Both the position numbers and the translations under genes were made by a program. From Varroa destructor (taxonomy: Eukaryota > Arthropoda > Arachnida > Mesostigmata > Varroidae): 64,000 nt of DNA. A model generated the notes under the pieces. That model worked only from the letters and a program-made list of their open reading frames with translations, ran no database searches and was not told where the DNA came from. The stretch covers positions 36,276,105 through 36,340,104 of the forward strand of contig NW_019211457.1 in the NCBI RefSeq assembly GCF_002443255.2, in the 5' to 3' direction. Shown in pieces: positions 1-12,517 of the stretch (positions are counted from its first letter, which is position 1; each line of letters begins with the position of its first letter).

Positions 1-2529
1 AACCATATATATACTTAGCAAAAGCTCTATCTCCTTCGGCCGGTGTTGCGTGGCTTACTCAAGCCGATGACTGACGAGATAGCACGTATCTGTCTCCAAT
101 TACTCTTCCCCCGAGCAGAACACCGCCTTATTCTCTGTGTTTCCGGTTGCTGTCTTCGTTTTCACCTGATCTCTCCAATGCACTGAACACCTCATTCCCT
201 TGAGTCATCTAACATGGGCAAATAGAACAGCCGCAGTTATCTGCCACGAGTAGCCTGAAACCCCTTAGAAGTATTCCGCTAAATACCCCCTATTTCGTAA
301 TCAACCGCCGATCGCGAGCTACATAAATAGAGTAAATAGTCATCTCCAGAATGCACTGTAGAGCTAGCTGCTTGGTAACATACGTTGACTAGATTAAAGG
401 TAAAGCCAAAGAGAAAAAGAAAATTGTTGAATGTATATCTCGAGCCATATCATCCAACGTAGTCCAGTAGATGTCAGTCCTTTTCGGCTGCGTGGCAGGA
501 TAACGTATGTCCAATAGAGCGAGGCTACTGAATAACAGAGCCTTAAGTCACCCCGTCTCTCTTCCTTTATATCTTCCTGGCCGTTAAGAGAAATACAGCT
601 TCCAATATTATTCAGACAGTGCCCAAGCATATATATACTTATTTTTGTTCGAGCCTTCTTTCTGCTACTGTTCATACAATTCTGCCTGTTAAGAGGAGTC
701 GGCTGGCTGGTTAGCTGTTGATTACCTGTTGGTTCTTATAGCAACTGCCCACCCAACAATCCCCTCGATTAAAAGCTGTCGTCTAGGAACAGAAGGCAAA
801 ATATCTCTGTTTCTTTTTTCTTCTTAATCTAGCCTTCGTTTCGTTACACCTTTCGGTACACGCCCTTCTCTCTTTTCCTCTGCGATATTTCTGCGTTAGA
901 CGCCATCGGTGTCTTTGCGGCGTTGCCGACAACAAGCTTTCCTAATGCGGCACCATCAGGAGATGTACACTGGCCAAGTCGCCATCACTTCCCACCATCA
1001 CCAACGGCCTCGGGCCGTCGGCTTCGTGGTACGGGAGGCGAGAAAGAAAAGGACCAGGAGGAAAATAAGTGGAGAATTGACGGTGTCGAGGCGAAGATTC
1101 GGGGAAGGTGAAAGAGGAAGCGAAGAAGGATGGGAATGAGGTGACAAGTAGTCGATCCTTTCGATCCAAATTTGCCGCCGAACGTCAAGCTATCTTTAGT
1201 AGTAGCTGGATCTTATTTTCTCAGTAATCAGCAGATGAGCATTTGTTCTCAATACGTAGCTGAGAATACATAGTAGCTCGTTCCGTCGCTGCAACCGTTG
1301 TTCGATTACCTACACGTCGTTGACTTTCTGGTGTCCAATTAACATTGGTGAGGCTGACTCTCTCACCCAGTTTCTTATTCTTTCTCGTTCGTTTTTATAT
1401 CACCTAAAGCAAGCGGAGTGGCCAAAAACCTTGTGCTCAATAACGGGTCTGTAACACACGGATGAACCAGGTCAAATATGCTTCGACATAAGGCACACGC
1501 ATGTGCGTATGCTTGTTTTCTGACCGGTGCCTAGATTGGCGTGGCCAGAGGTGTCCGGAAACGACATAAAACGGCGGAAAAATTTTCTTTACGCCATCAC
1601 AGCATAAGAAATTGCATTTCGGTTACCAAAACATCAAAGCGAATTACCACCGAATAGCGATCACCATTAAAAAGCAAATTTCTTTTTGTTAGCGGCAAAT
1701 AGAAACTGAAAACGGCTGGACGAAGTGCAGAAAAAGTGAACCTCGGTAATGTGAAGACAAAACAAAAAGGAAAGACGGTTACTTGCGACTTTCTTTCGTC
1801 AGTATCAAGTTCCCTTCTTGGCGTGTACATGCCTCATGAAGATACGTCACTGTGCATCCGTCATGCACTTGGTCAGCCAGATGTCTTAATGCATTATTTA
1901 TTGTCACTCTACAAATTATTTGCAGTGAAAATTAATTTCATCATTTACGAGCTTTACGTGCTGTCGTAAAGTCATGCTAACGCAAATAATCGGAGCTTGT
2001 CGCTATGAAATGAAACCCCTATCATCAAATCACATAGAGAACAATGTCAATTTAAATAGCTTGCAGGTTTTTTCTTCCCAGCTCGCACAACGACGTCACT
2101 TAGACAACGGTGGTAGTGATGATTATGACGACTCTATCAAATAACGATCATTTACCTTACCCACATAACCTACAGCTTGCCCTCATCGCTGTACCACCCG
2201 GCAAAGCCGAACAGGGCGGTAAGAACGGAGCGCTCCAACGATATCAGAACGATTAAGTTCCGATATCTGCGCCTACTCTGGACGGAAGCGGGTAATCCAT
2301 CAAAATTTAGTTAGAAACCTGAGAGGTAAAGATACCTTCCTATTAGTTTATAGGCGTATATAAATAAGAAAAAAGTACATATGTATCTGCAATTTGGGCT
2401 TCATGATAAATCATAGAACCCAGTGTCTGGTTGGCGCAAATTGGAAGGATTACGGATGACCCTCCAATTTTACAGTATAGTTTGCTTTATCGATGCATAT
2501 TGCCATACTTATATGTCGTATCCAATGCT

Positions 2530-2532
<3 letters not shown>

Positions 2533-2581
<49 letters not shown>
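2533..2581. repeat. (AT)n microsatellite, about 49 nt
   Basis: An uninterrupted AT repeat. Confidence 0.95.
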
Positions 2582-2584
<3 letters not shown>

Positions 2585-5500
2585 GAGTAAAGGCTATAAA
2601 AGCTAAAATTCGTTTAACGTCACCGTTGAAATTAACTACCGCAACGGGATAGGAAAGCCACGCCAATATATATGCCGATGACTGTCCTACTATACGGCTA
2701 AAATGAGTAAACTACAATTCAGGTTACAAAAATGTCACTTTGGATCATATAGTCTTAAAAAATTTAGTTATACGGACTAGGGATGAAGACCCCTTGCGAA
2801 GAAGTCAGCTATTTAACAAAGGTAAATGGCAAATGCCTTTCATTCTTGGTCACCATAGCTCCGCACGGGGTTGTTTCAACTTTTGAATTGCTCAAGTATT
2901 ATTTATAAGCGCATGACTTGCGCGTTGTTTGAGACGAGAGGAAGAGCGTACGTATCGCCTTCCCGACCCAATTGACCCGACTAAAACCCGTGTAATTATA
3001 GTGGTTAAAGAAAATTTTGATATAAACCGTTATCTATGTTACATTCTGATCTATAATCGTGACCATTCGCAGCGTAATGTATATGTTGACAATACTGGTC
3101 GTCAAAATTTTATGCATACTTAAGTTCCTTAACTCGGTGAAATTATATATGTGGTTGCATATAAGCTAGAAATGCAATGGGCCATTTAGCCCCACCTCGG
3201 CCTGGTGATCACGTAATGATAAAACGTGACTCGTTTTCCACTTGACCTTGGAGCAAAAAACCCGTGGTCGAGAACTGAACTAGTTTTGTCTCTTCATCAT
3301 TCAACAAAAAATCGATCAAATGGGAAAAATACAACTTCATGTATTAGAATCGAATAAAGGCGAGATCCAGTTAGGTATACGAACTGCGCCAGATTTGGGC
3401 GCATTGATAGCAATAAAGCCTAAAATCGATATTTCCTTATTAGGAGATGGTAAAGCATATATTGGTAATAACGAAAATTGCAGCATTTTAATCCAATTTC
3501 TGCAAAAAGTACCTTTTCAATGTGTTCGTCGACGTTCTTTCGTCTTTCAACTACTTGACTGATGGTTGTTCAATGTTCAGACCCGCTGTTGAAGAACTTG
3601 TCTTGTTAAGTTTCAAGCGCATCTTCACTTTCAACCATGAATTTCATTTGCGCGTAACTGAAGAGTGTGATAGTTAGTTGCTCGCAATGAATATAATGGG
3701 TGCAAAAAAAAACTATTTCATGCGTTTTCGGGGCAGTTTTCACAGTGCTTTCCATGTGCAGCCTGGCATCGTCGTAGGGAAAAATAACTTTGTTTCGTCT
3801 ACCGCACCTTTTCTGTTGAATAGCCCCTTTCGCTCGATGCCACTGAGCCTTACATGAGCCCTTGTTAACTGTTTCATACTTGTCCTAACGTATAAGACTC
3901 TTCCAGTCACACAAACCACAAATTGTCATCTTTTAGGGATACGTCATCTCTCTGGGCTTATACGTTTCTCCCGGAGCTGCCTATTCCTTTTTGTGCTCTA
4001 CATCTACACGAAGGCTTCACTTTTCGTCACTGGCGATGAATCTGTATAAAAACTTGTAATTATTGTTATGTTGGCCGACGGGATACTGAAAAACAATGAG
4101 AGGCTGCTTCTCAGCAAATCTTCTTGGAAGTCTTGAACTCATTATGGAGGAGGCAGAAGGTCCGTGTTTGAAATTATTATCCAATGTTTTTGGGTTAGAC
4201 AAACTCCCATTGGCATTATAAATGTGGTACTTTTCCCAGAGTCCACGTTGTTGCCAGGTTTTATGCTGCTTCTGAAGAACCCGAGACATATTTTCGTGAG
4301 GCTTTTCGACGTTTAACCTAATGTGAAATTTAAATTTACTGGCTTTTTGTGTCCAGTGTACTTAAGCTAGACCTCAACGAAATTTACGTGTACCAGTTGC
4401 TAACAAGTTATTCGCAAGCCAAGGAAGGGTATTTTCAAAAATGATTCGTGAGTAACTTTAGGCAAGTAAAGCCGAATTCGAAGTTAATAGCAGTCAGAAT
4501 GAGTACGACTTGTCAGGATCTTTCTCGTTAGCATGTGCACAAGATTTTTATGTAAGCAGCCGGTTTATTGAAGAGAAGATGATGAACGAGCGAAATTAAT
4601 ATTACCTTAAATCAAACATTTTGTATATCCATGGTTTGTCATAATCATTGTGACCCTTTGTGTGCTTGACGAGAACACTTTATGGTAAAAGCAGCATGTC
4701 AAGATCTTACTGAAAAGTAGAGAAACATGTTTCTACTAACGCTGCAACAAAAAGATGCAAACAAAAAGCCTTTCGTTGAACTACACATAGCACATTGTAT
4801 CCGCTAACAGAATAAGTATTAACTATAGCAAGGTATATAAAAGTCCCGTTTTCTACACTGTGGCTTAGAATTGTCTAACAGCTGATCTATGAAGCATCTG
4901 TAAACCCATACGATAGTCAGCCCAGAAATGATCAACAGACCTTAAAGTGAGCCTAACGACGCACCGAAGGAGATTGTCGGCGAACATACGAATAGAGAAG
5001 AAAAAGGAGCATTTGCCAAAATACGTAGAGATATCAAGACTAATAGTTAGCTGCATATCCAGCGGAGAAAGAGATCATGTTCTTTGTCAACCCGTTTGTC
5101 CTTTGCCACCTACAATGGACAAAAGCCAACTATAAAACAGCGAATAGATTGCCTTTGAGAAGCAATATTTAGCATTTTAACTTTGTTCTGGCCCGGATGC
5201 ATATCATCAAATGGGCACGGTCCAATCGACGATAACTTCAATACGGAGATTAGATTCTGGCATAACTTTTAAGGTTGCAAGCAAACGAGTGAATCTCGGT
5301 TTTAATGACTGAACAATGTATATTTATATTAATACCGAATGTCAAAACTCGGCTCTATCGGAACGTACAGTCGTGTATATCAGTATGTGCGTTCTTCACT
5401 TGACTATTTCTCCTTATGCTTACCTATTTATTCGTCTCTTTATCTATCCACTCTACCATTTTTGTTTCTTGGTAACTTATAACTTGGTAACTTGGTAAAT

Positions 5501-7433
5501 TATAACGAAGTCCGTAAAAGGACGCTATGGCACAGGTCAGAGTGGACTTTACTTCTCCCGAAAACCAAATTTATATAATATGATTGTTCAAAAAATTTAT
5601 TAATTATCCATCGCATTCAATGAAAAATCTGCAGACGACTTTTACTAGTATCGTGCCTCTCGCATCTCTGTGTTGTTTACAAAACATGCAAAGTCTGTAT
5701 ATATGTACATTAATGGCTTCACTCAATCTGGTTTTCGACTAAATCAGTGCTCTTCACAATCTAGGAAGCGGTGGTTACGTGCGGAGAATATATATGCACT
5801 TTGGAATAAGCGTAAGAAAATGCGTTAAAAAAGCTCGGAAAGATTCTGTCAAAACAAATAGCAAACAACGTCTTCCCATGCGCCTTTATAGGGATGGTCA
5901 CCCCATGATGATATTTGCCTCCCGCTCTATCGAGTAAAAAGTAATCAGTGACAAATGGTCCTGCTTGGATTTATGCGATAATGAAGTAGGTACCTTTGCC
6001 ACCTGCATAAAACATGCTTGTAGAAGCCACATACGTATACACCTATTTTCTTCTACCCGTTGCTAAGACGTCCCGATGTCTGGAGAAGTGTGACCTGCTC
6101 TTGCCGAGACGCATTTGCTGCAAATTACTTAACTTAAGCATCGTCTAATTACTGAACCCTTATAAAAGTTATCGTATTATTTAGATACATGTAACATGGG
6201 CACGGTCTACGCCTCCGATCATGTCAGCCATGACGTTACATCTACCGCAGCCGCTGAGATGATCTACTATACTTGTGCATATGACATAAAGGGGTCGATA
6301 ATTCTCGTAAAGGTCTCAGCTGAGCTGGTGCCCTTTAGGAACTTCCGGAACATCGATGTCAAAAGAATGAAAACAATGTTGGTGAGTTTCTCGAAAAGAT
6401 AAAGGACTTAAAATCTTTTTCAGCAAGTTTCATTAAAAGAACTCTAAGATTACTCGTTACGGCTAATTGAAATTATCAATAGTATTAGTGTTTAAAATAC
6501 TTCTAAACTAATAAAAAAGCACAATTAAATCAACGTTTTTAATTCTCTGTGGTAAGCCTACATATGCGATCTTAGTTGTAAAATTTTCTTTATAAAGCTC
6601 GCTATTCAAATTAGATCGAATGAGAGCCGTCTCCAAGAACGTAAACAATTTTTTTATTGGACTAACTTACTTAAATTCTTTATCGCCGAAATAAACGAGT
6701 TTTAGAACTTGCATTTTCTACACGAACTGCTCTACTTTAGAATTGTTAGGAATAAAGGCTACCCGTAAAAATACAATAGGCCAATTTTAAGTATTTAAGC
6801 TAACCGGATACTTTTGAAGTGACTGGTATCGACAAGGGAAAGCATTTCCCCAGTCAGAACCCTGCATATTTCTACCTGCAATGACTTATCTGTATGTATG
6901 TCAAAGCCTTCTTCCAAATATAGACTGTACAAGGAAATCTATGGTTAATCATTAAATCCGTGATTAGAATTGGCTAATTGAACCAACGATAATCATGTAT
7001 TTTGCTTCATTTCCGTAGAATTCTAGGAGATTCGCATTATAGAAGCGACGTCAAGACTTTACACACCTTTACATGTCCCTATGATCGTCCGTTCACGATT
7101 AACATAATTTTGCCTTTCCGTAGTTCATCATAGGCATCCCAAACAGATGCACTGTTACTGCTTTATTTTCCTTATCTTCCTTATAAGTTGTTTGCATAGT
7201 CAGTTGGCTATCTTAGTAGCCACCCAAGAAGATATCTGGTAGGAAAGGACTAGACGGGGCTAGTGACAACCATCCTCCGTCCGCCTCTGCTGCTGGCAGC
7301 TCTCCTCCGCAACGGCCTTTTCTAAGGTCGCTGAAAATTATGCTGTCGTGGCTGCACGCGCTCATAGAAAAGCCAGAGGCGTCGGCAATACTTTAGCAAG
7401 AGCTGCCTCGAAGAGTTAATACGACATTCCGTC

Positions 7434-7491
7434 GAAATGCGTCGTCATCACCGTCCATTGCCGAAATGCGTCGTCGTCACCGTCCATTGCC
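7434..7491 (+). repeat. 29-nt tandem duplication
   Basis: Two adjacent 29-nt copies (GAAATGCGTCGTC to CCATTGCC) differ at one base. The cluster lies in a patch of higher GC. No function is evident. Confidence 0.9.
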
Positions 7492-9479
7492 AAAATGAAG
7501 TTGTTTATAGCATTATTGTATTAATATCACCACTATTATTAGGATGATTATTAGTTTTATTACTATTACGATGACTTCTAGGTGCGGATGGTTCCTCGGA
7601 CCGCCCTTGACTAGGGTAATTCGACAGCAGATGACACCTTGGGCTGCCTTCGCTCAACGACAGAAAGCGATGAAGATAACAACACCAACAATATCGACAG
7701 CGACAATGTGAAAGCTTCCAGGAGTGTAAACACTCAAGGTTAAGAACGATGGAAGTCCGTATGCGCTCTTCGTGTGCCTACTGCAACGTTCGCCATATAC
7801 GGCTGCCTCGGTCTGTACCACAACTGCCATTGCCGCCACCGCTCTTACCTATAGACCTACATAGCGGGCGCGGAGCATCAGCAAGGCGTTAGGTCCTTGT
7901 GCCTCGTAAATTTGAATTTTAATGCTGAAATGGAACGAGCGAAGGCTGGTTGGTTGGCAGTCAGCTCCAGGAAACTGGCAGTCGGGAACGAGTAGCAGGA
8001 ACGGGAATGAGAAGACGAGCTTTGAACCTAGCAAAGTGTATCTTGGGAATTTGGGCAGGCTGGGAGGGCGATGGAGAAGCAGACTAGTACACGAAGGAAT
8101 ATGGATGCTGAAGGCCTTCTAATTTGAAGGGTCCTGGTATCGGCCATAAGCTGTTTAGGTTAATTTCCAACTCTGGTTTCCGTTTTATCAGAGGGAGTGC
8201 ACAAAGACCTTTATTGAGGGGATGCTTTTCACCAACGGAGTGCTGAACCCGACGAACGGAACAGTAGGCTGAGGGTATCGCTGGGAGAGGATGGGGTCAG
8301 CGTAGACGAAAGAACTTGCAGCGACTATTCTTCGATCACTAGTGCTGCTGTGCAACGAAGCAATGTGAAATAATTAACGATGGCCAGTGCTTTCCCTTCG
8401 AACGACCTAGTTCAATGAGTGTCTAGACTTCACTACCTCCTGGTTTTTCCGAGACTTCGCTTAGAAGCTTCTATTGGGCAATCGCGCACCGCAGACTGTA
8501 CACTGAAGCTTATAAGAACTTCAACAATTGTTCGTCGAGAACAATTTAATATTGCTAGCTCGATACTTGAAATATACGTTTTCTGTATTTGGCTATACCT
8601 ACGACAAGCCATCTTGTATATTATCAGTGGTTCAACAACTACAAGAGTTACCTTCTAAAGCATGAGACTCAGTTGTTCACTTATATATATAAAGTTGTAT
8701 ACTGGTTGTTGGAAGTGTGCCCGTTTATCCAAAGATAACTGAACAGATTAGACCACAGGTTATCCAGATCTTTCGTAACACTTTAAATAGAGGAGTATTC
8801 AAAAAATATTTTTTAGCTACTATGCAACTTGATCAATAGCAGGAGCAGGTTTCGTCTCAGAAGACACGGGATCCACCATAACGTTGAGTAGTTAATTCGT
8901 TTACGTTACATGACCCGTCAAACTCTACATAAAGTTAGGAAGCATGGGCGGTCATAATTTTGCCATAACATGAGGAATTATTGATTAAAAAGAAAGTGTT
9001 CGAACACGAAACTTGTCAATAGGACAAATGTGTCTGTAACAAAACAGCTGAAATTATCGTGTCACTTAATTATCGTGTGACGCTACTACAAGAAGCATGG
9101 TCCGCTTTGGTGGTCTGTAAGCCCATTTGCTATTGAAGTATATTGTATCGCATATATTTAGCATTGAGGTAGTGGACCAGCTGTAGGGTTCAAGATGATC
9201 GTTTGAAGTTGCACGATATGTTTACTAGCTATCATACTACTGAACCTTGGGGGTATATATAGGTAAATATACAATACAAAATACAAACTTTTATTTTGAC
9301 TGCTAGCGCTTAGATTTCTATATGTCTAGCACCCATCCACGCAAAGCGAGGAATATTCAAATAAAATAGCAAACATAAGATTAAATAGTAATATCTGACC
9401 CTCTGATTGACAATGGCATTGCATTGTCATTAGACTGTTTTCCTTAGAGGTTTTTTATAACAGTTAAAAAAAAACGCTT

Positions 9480-9650
9480 TGAGGTGTACGTTTGACACTG
9501 CCATTAAACACTGCTCAAGACGGCTGGCTCCCAGCACGAAACGCAGTGTTTCTACGCCCGGTTACAAACCGCAACGTGTCTGTCTCGACGTTTGGTAGAC
9601 AGGTACGCTACCACTGCAGCGTCACGCGGACTCTCTACCACCACTAGAAT
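9480..9650 (-). repeat. tRNA-derived SINE-like repeat, copy 1
   Basis: A core GGCTGGCTcCCAGCACGaAA is shared with the 43.5 kb copy. Read on the minus strand, GGTTTGTAACC (9570-9560) resembles the pol III B box and CAGTGGTAGCG upstream resembles an A box, so the unit looks tRNA-derived. Confidence 0.5.
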
Positions 9651-11956
9651 TTTTACCATAAACCTTCCTCCGAGTGCGGTTGCGGCCTAGGATATCGACG
9701 CTTTAAGAACGAAACTGCGTAAGACGTCGTTTTTAATGTCCAGCGCCACATAAATCGGTAATTACCGGCTGTTACTTTTTTGACCGTTGTTGACATGCTG
9801 CCTAAGCTGCCGAAATCTGCTAGAAGTATATAAATGTAATTTTACTTTGCTTTCCTATAACAATAAAACTGTGAGAAAAATGTACAAGCATTAAACCATA
9901 TACCTTACAGAACTTCATTTGCCAAAGAAAATTAGTGCGCCAGACCAGGTGAGGTATTTTTGTCCTCGGAAAAGAATTCAAAATGTTCGGCGGCTTTATA
10001 AGAGGCATAAGTATAAAGCTGTAGACGCTCCTATACGCAATAGAGCTTCTCTGTTGTCTAATCAGCTTTCCTACAACGGCTGATTCACGTAAAATACTAG
10101 CAACGATCATCGAATATCAGCAATATCTACAGTGATCCACGTCTACTGTAGGTTAGCTACACGATATCGACGGTTAAAATTAGGTTACTTCTTGTCAAGT
10201 ATAGCATATGAATGCATAGAAGAATGATTTTAGCAGACGTCGTCAAGGTTTTGTTGCCTGCAACTACTTCATGTTCAATTTATGGCCTATTCCATCAGTC
10301 ACTGAAGGTACATCAATAATAAACAAAATAAGCAAAGGGAAGCATTTCTCTCGCTAGCCGAGTTCGATGTTAGTTTAAATGAACGCGAGAAACTAGCTAA
10401 AAAACGACAATATTTTGTTAAAGTTCGCAATAGTATCTTGCAGTGCTTGGTGTGGACTCTCCATTCTGCAGATGATGTTTAGCCAGTTTTCGACCGCTTT
10501 CCCTTAAACAATCTGCTTATCTTTAACGCTTTGGTCTGTTGCATAGAACTGCAAATATCTATACTGAGCATAACTAAATTCATGATGTCGCTTAGATGGC
10601 CGCGTTCCGAACCTACAGCGAATGACATAAAGGTCAGACAGACAGCCTGATCAGGCATGGGAACGTATCCACGCAGCATTGAACCTTTTGCGCCCTAATT
10701 TTTATGCTTCCTGTCGTTGGCAATGCGACTGTTTTTGTTTTTGGTAGGTCATCATGTGTATGTGCAATTTTGGCTACACGAAAAAACTACCCCATAATAC
10801 CTGCCAGTGTCATCTCATGAAGTACAATCATTTGAAAACATGTGTCTACTTTAAAACACCCTACAGTCATTTAAATGCACATGATTTTAAACTCAGCTGG
10901 CTCAGCGGTCCACGTTGACTTCACTAGTGCAGCAGCTCCAAACCACTGCTTTTGTGTAATTTATGCACGGAATACCTTCGGCGTGTTGTTATGCTGCTTA
11001 AAGCGAAGCTTAAAGTTGTAAATAAACAATCTTCAACCATCCCCGAAAATCAATGCGAAAATTTTCTATCCAATGGAGGTCCCAGACTTCGAAATGGAGT
11101 TTTCTCGAATCGCAGGAAGCGTCGTCTCGCCCAACCGACAATCGACATTACTCACTGACATAAGTGGAGCATTCGTTCTCTCTGAGCCAAAAGAAGGGAA
11201 TCGACTTTTGAGTCAATTCAACGCGTCCAAATGGATCCCCTGTATTGGAACAACGTCAAATACCAGCGGCGGCAATGGTTGCCGGTTGTTCTGGTAACAA
11301 TGACACACAAGGAGAAGTTGGTCCCTTCCCTTTGGATTTTTCCTCGGAAGTCTTCTATCGGCTCTAATCCCTTGGGCGGCTTGATTCCACCCAATTGTTA
11401 GAAACCGTTGGGGATGGGTCAAGATGGGCGAGAGGGCACTCAGGCTACAGAAAACTCTCTTCTATCATCATGTCAAGTAGGTGATGTTGTTCAGAGCAAA
11501 CAACGACCCCGCGGTTACAAAGTTCAGCAGTTCAGAGTTACGATATATGCTTGACCTTGTTACTGCTTACTGCATAGGTCTGCCAGCGGAAGTCTAAGAG
11601 GTAGTGCAATAACATTTTTACTCCGTAGATTACAGGGGGAAAAGAAGAGGAAGAACCTCGTTAGCTTCTATATATGTACTGAATGGCAAACCTGGGGCCA
11701 GTTCGTACTGTGAATTTTCGTTGAATTTAGGAAGAAAAGAGCATTTTTCTGAATCATTCTTGACAGAAGACCGAACATTTATAGTTTATGTTTGTCTATT
11801 TAGGATATGTAACCCAAAGTACATCAACTTGTCGCGCGAAACAACCTTGTAACTGGTTTCGCCGTTGTTGATGAAATGTGATGCTCTTCTTGTATTGAAA
11901 TCTGTTCCTAACCACTTGTTACTGTTTTTGTGTTATGCTTTGCTATGCGATTGCAG

Positions 11957-12517
11957 TTCCTGTCAGCGTACAAGTCAGTGCTAGTGAAAGTGAACCTCCG
12001 TTGCACGGTAACACATCGCTGACGTGCCGGGTAACGGCATGGCCTCACCGCATGCTCCTGGTCTGGTCTCGAGGACCCCTGGCCTCTGGCCCCAGCGATC
12101 CGTGGTGGTTGGCAGTGGGACGAAATGAGACCACTGTCACAACATCTGATTCCATCAGTGTTAATAACGCGACTAGCAGCAGCGGCAGTGGCGTCAGCGC
12201 AAACGAAAGATCGACTACCATAAGTGTAACTAGTAACGGTGGCGGTAGTGAATCCCAGTCACCGGCATCACTGCCGATAGCAGATTCAGGAGTGACAGCT
12301 AACAGGGGCAACGGGGCACATCGAATTGTTGATCTTACTCACGATTCGCATGCGCAGGTCGTAGGCGACGGTACGGTCCAGGACGATGATGTAACGAGCT
12401 CGTCGCAGCTACTCCTTAACGACCTCTCCAGAGAACAGAATGCCACGTACTATTGTTATGCATACAACGCTGAAAACAATATGACCGCCATGTCTTCCCA
12501 TCATGTACAAGTTATTG
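11957..12517 (+). CDS. Ptp69D: Ptp69D-like exon 1 of those visible: Ig domain
   Basis: The acceptor is ttgcag and the donor g|gtaagc. Both phases are 1, typical of a shuffled Ig exon (561 nt). The first cysteine sits in SLTCRV (codon 12025-12027), the core Trp in LLVWSR, and the second cysteine in ATYYCYAYN (codon 12454-12456). The cysteines are 143 residues apart, about twice the usual Ig spacing, because a Ser/Thr/Asn/Gly-rich stretch fills the middle of the domain. Several N-glycosylation sites (NTS, NET, NAT, NMT) fit an extracellular position. Confidence 0.9.

Larger units (their letters stand above)
1..11956. other. Upstream or intronic sequence, no supported exon
   Basis: I looked for the missing signal peptide and first Ig domain on the + strand and found no exon with convincing motifs and phase-1 ends. 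It holds an AT repeat, a 29-nt tandem duplication and one SINE-like copy, listed separately. About 900-1200, 7.25-8.1 kb and 11.0-11.4 kb are richer in GC, but their reading frames have no recognisable domain. Confidence 0.6.

Noticed and set aside
6196..6402. + frame with YYTCAYD and a GTGAGT, considered as the missing Ig exon
   Set aside because: There is only one Cys, no Ig Trp and the donor phase is 0 rather than the phase 1 required by the next exon.
11073..11297. + frame close upstream of the Ig exon, considered as the first coding exon
   Set aside because: There is no signal peptide and no donor of the right phase; a minus frame overlaps it, so composition explains it.
12045..12311. 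Minus frame within the Ig exon
   Set aside because: It is a shadow of the real + strand exon; the Ig motifs and splice sites are on the + strand.
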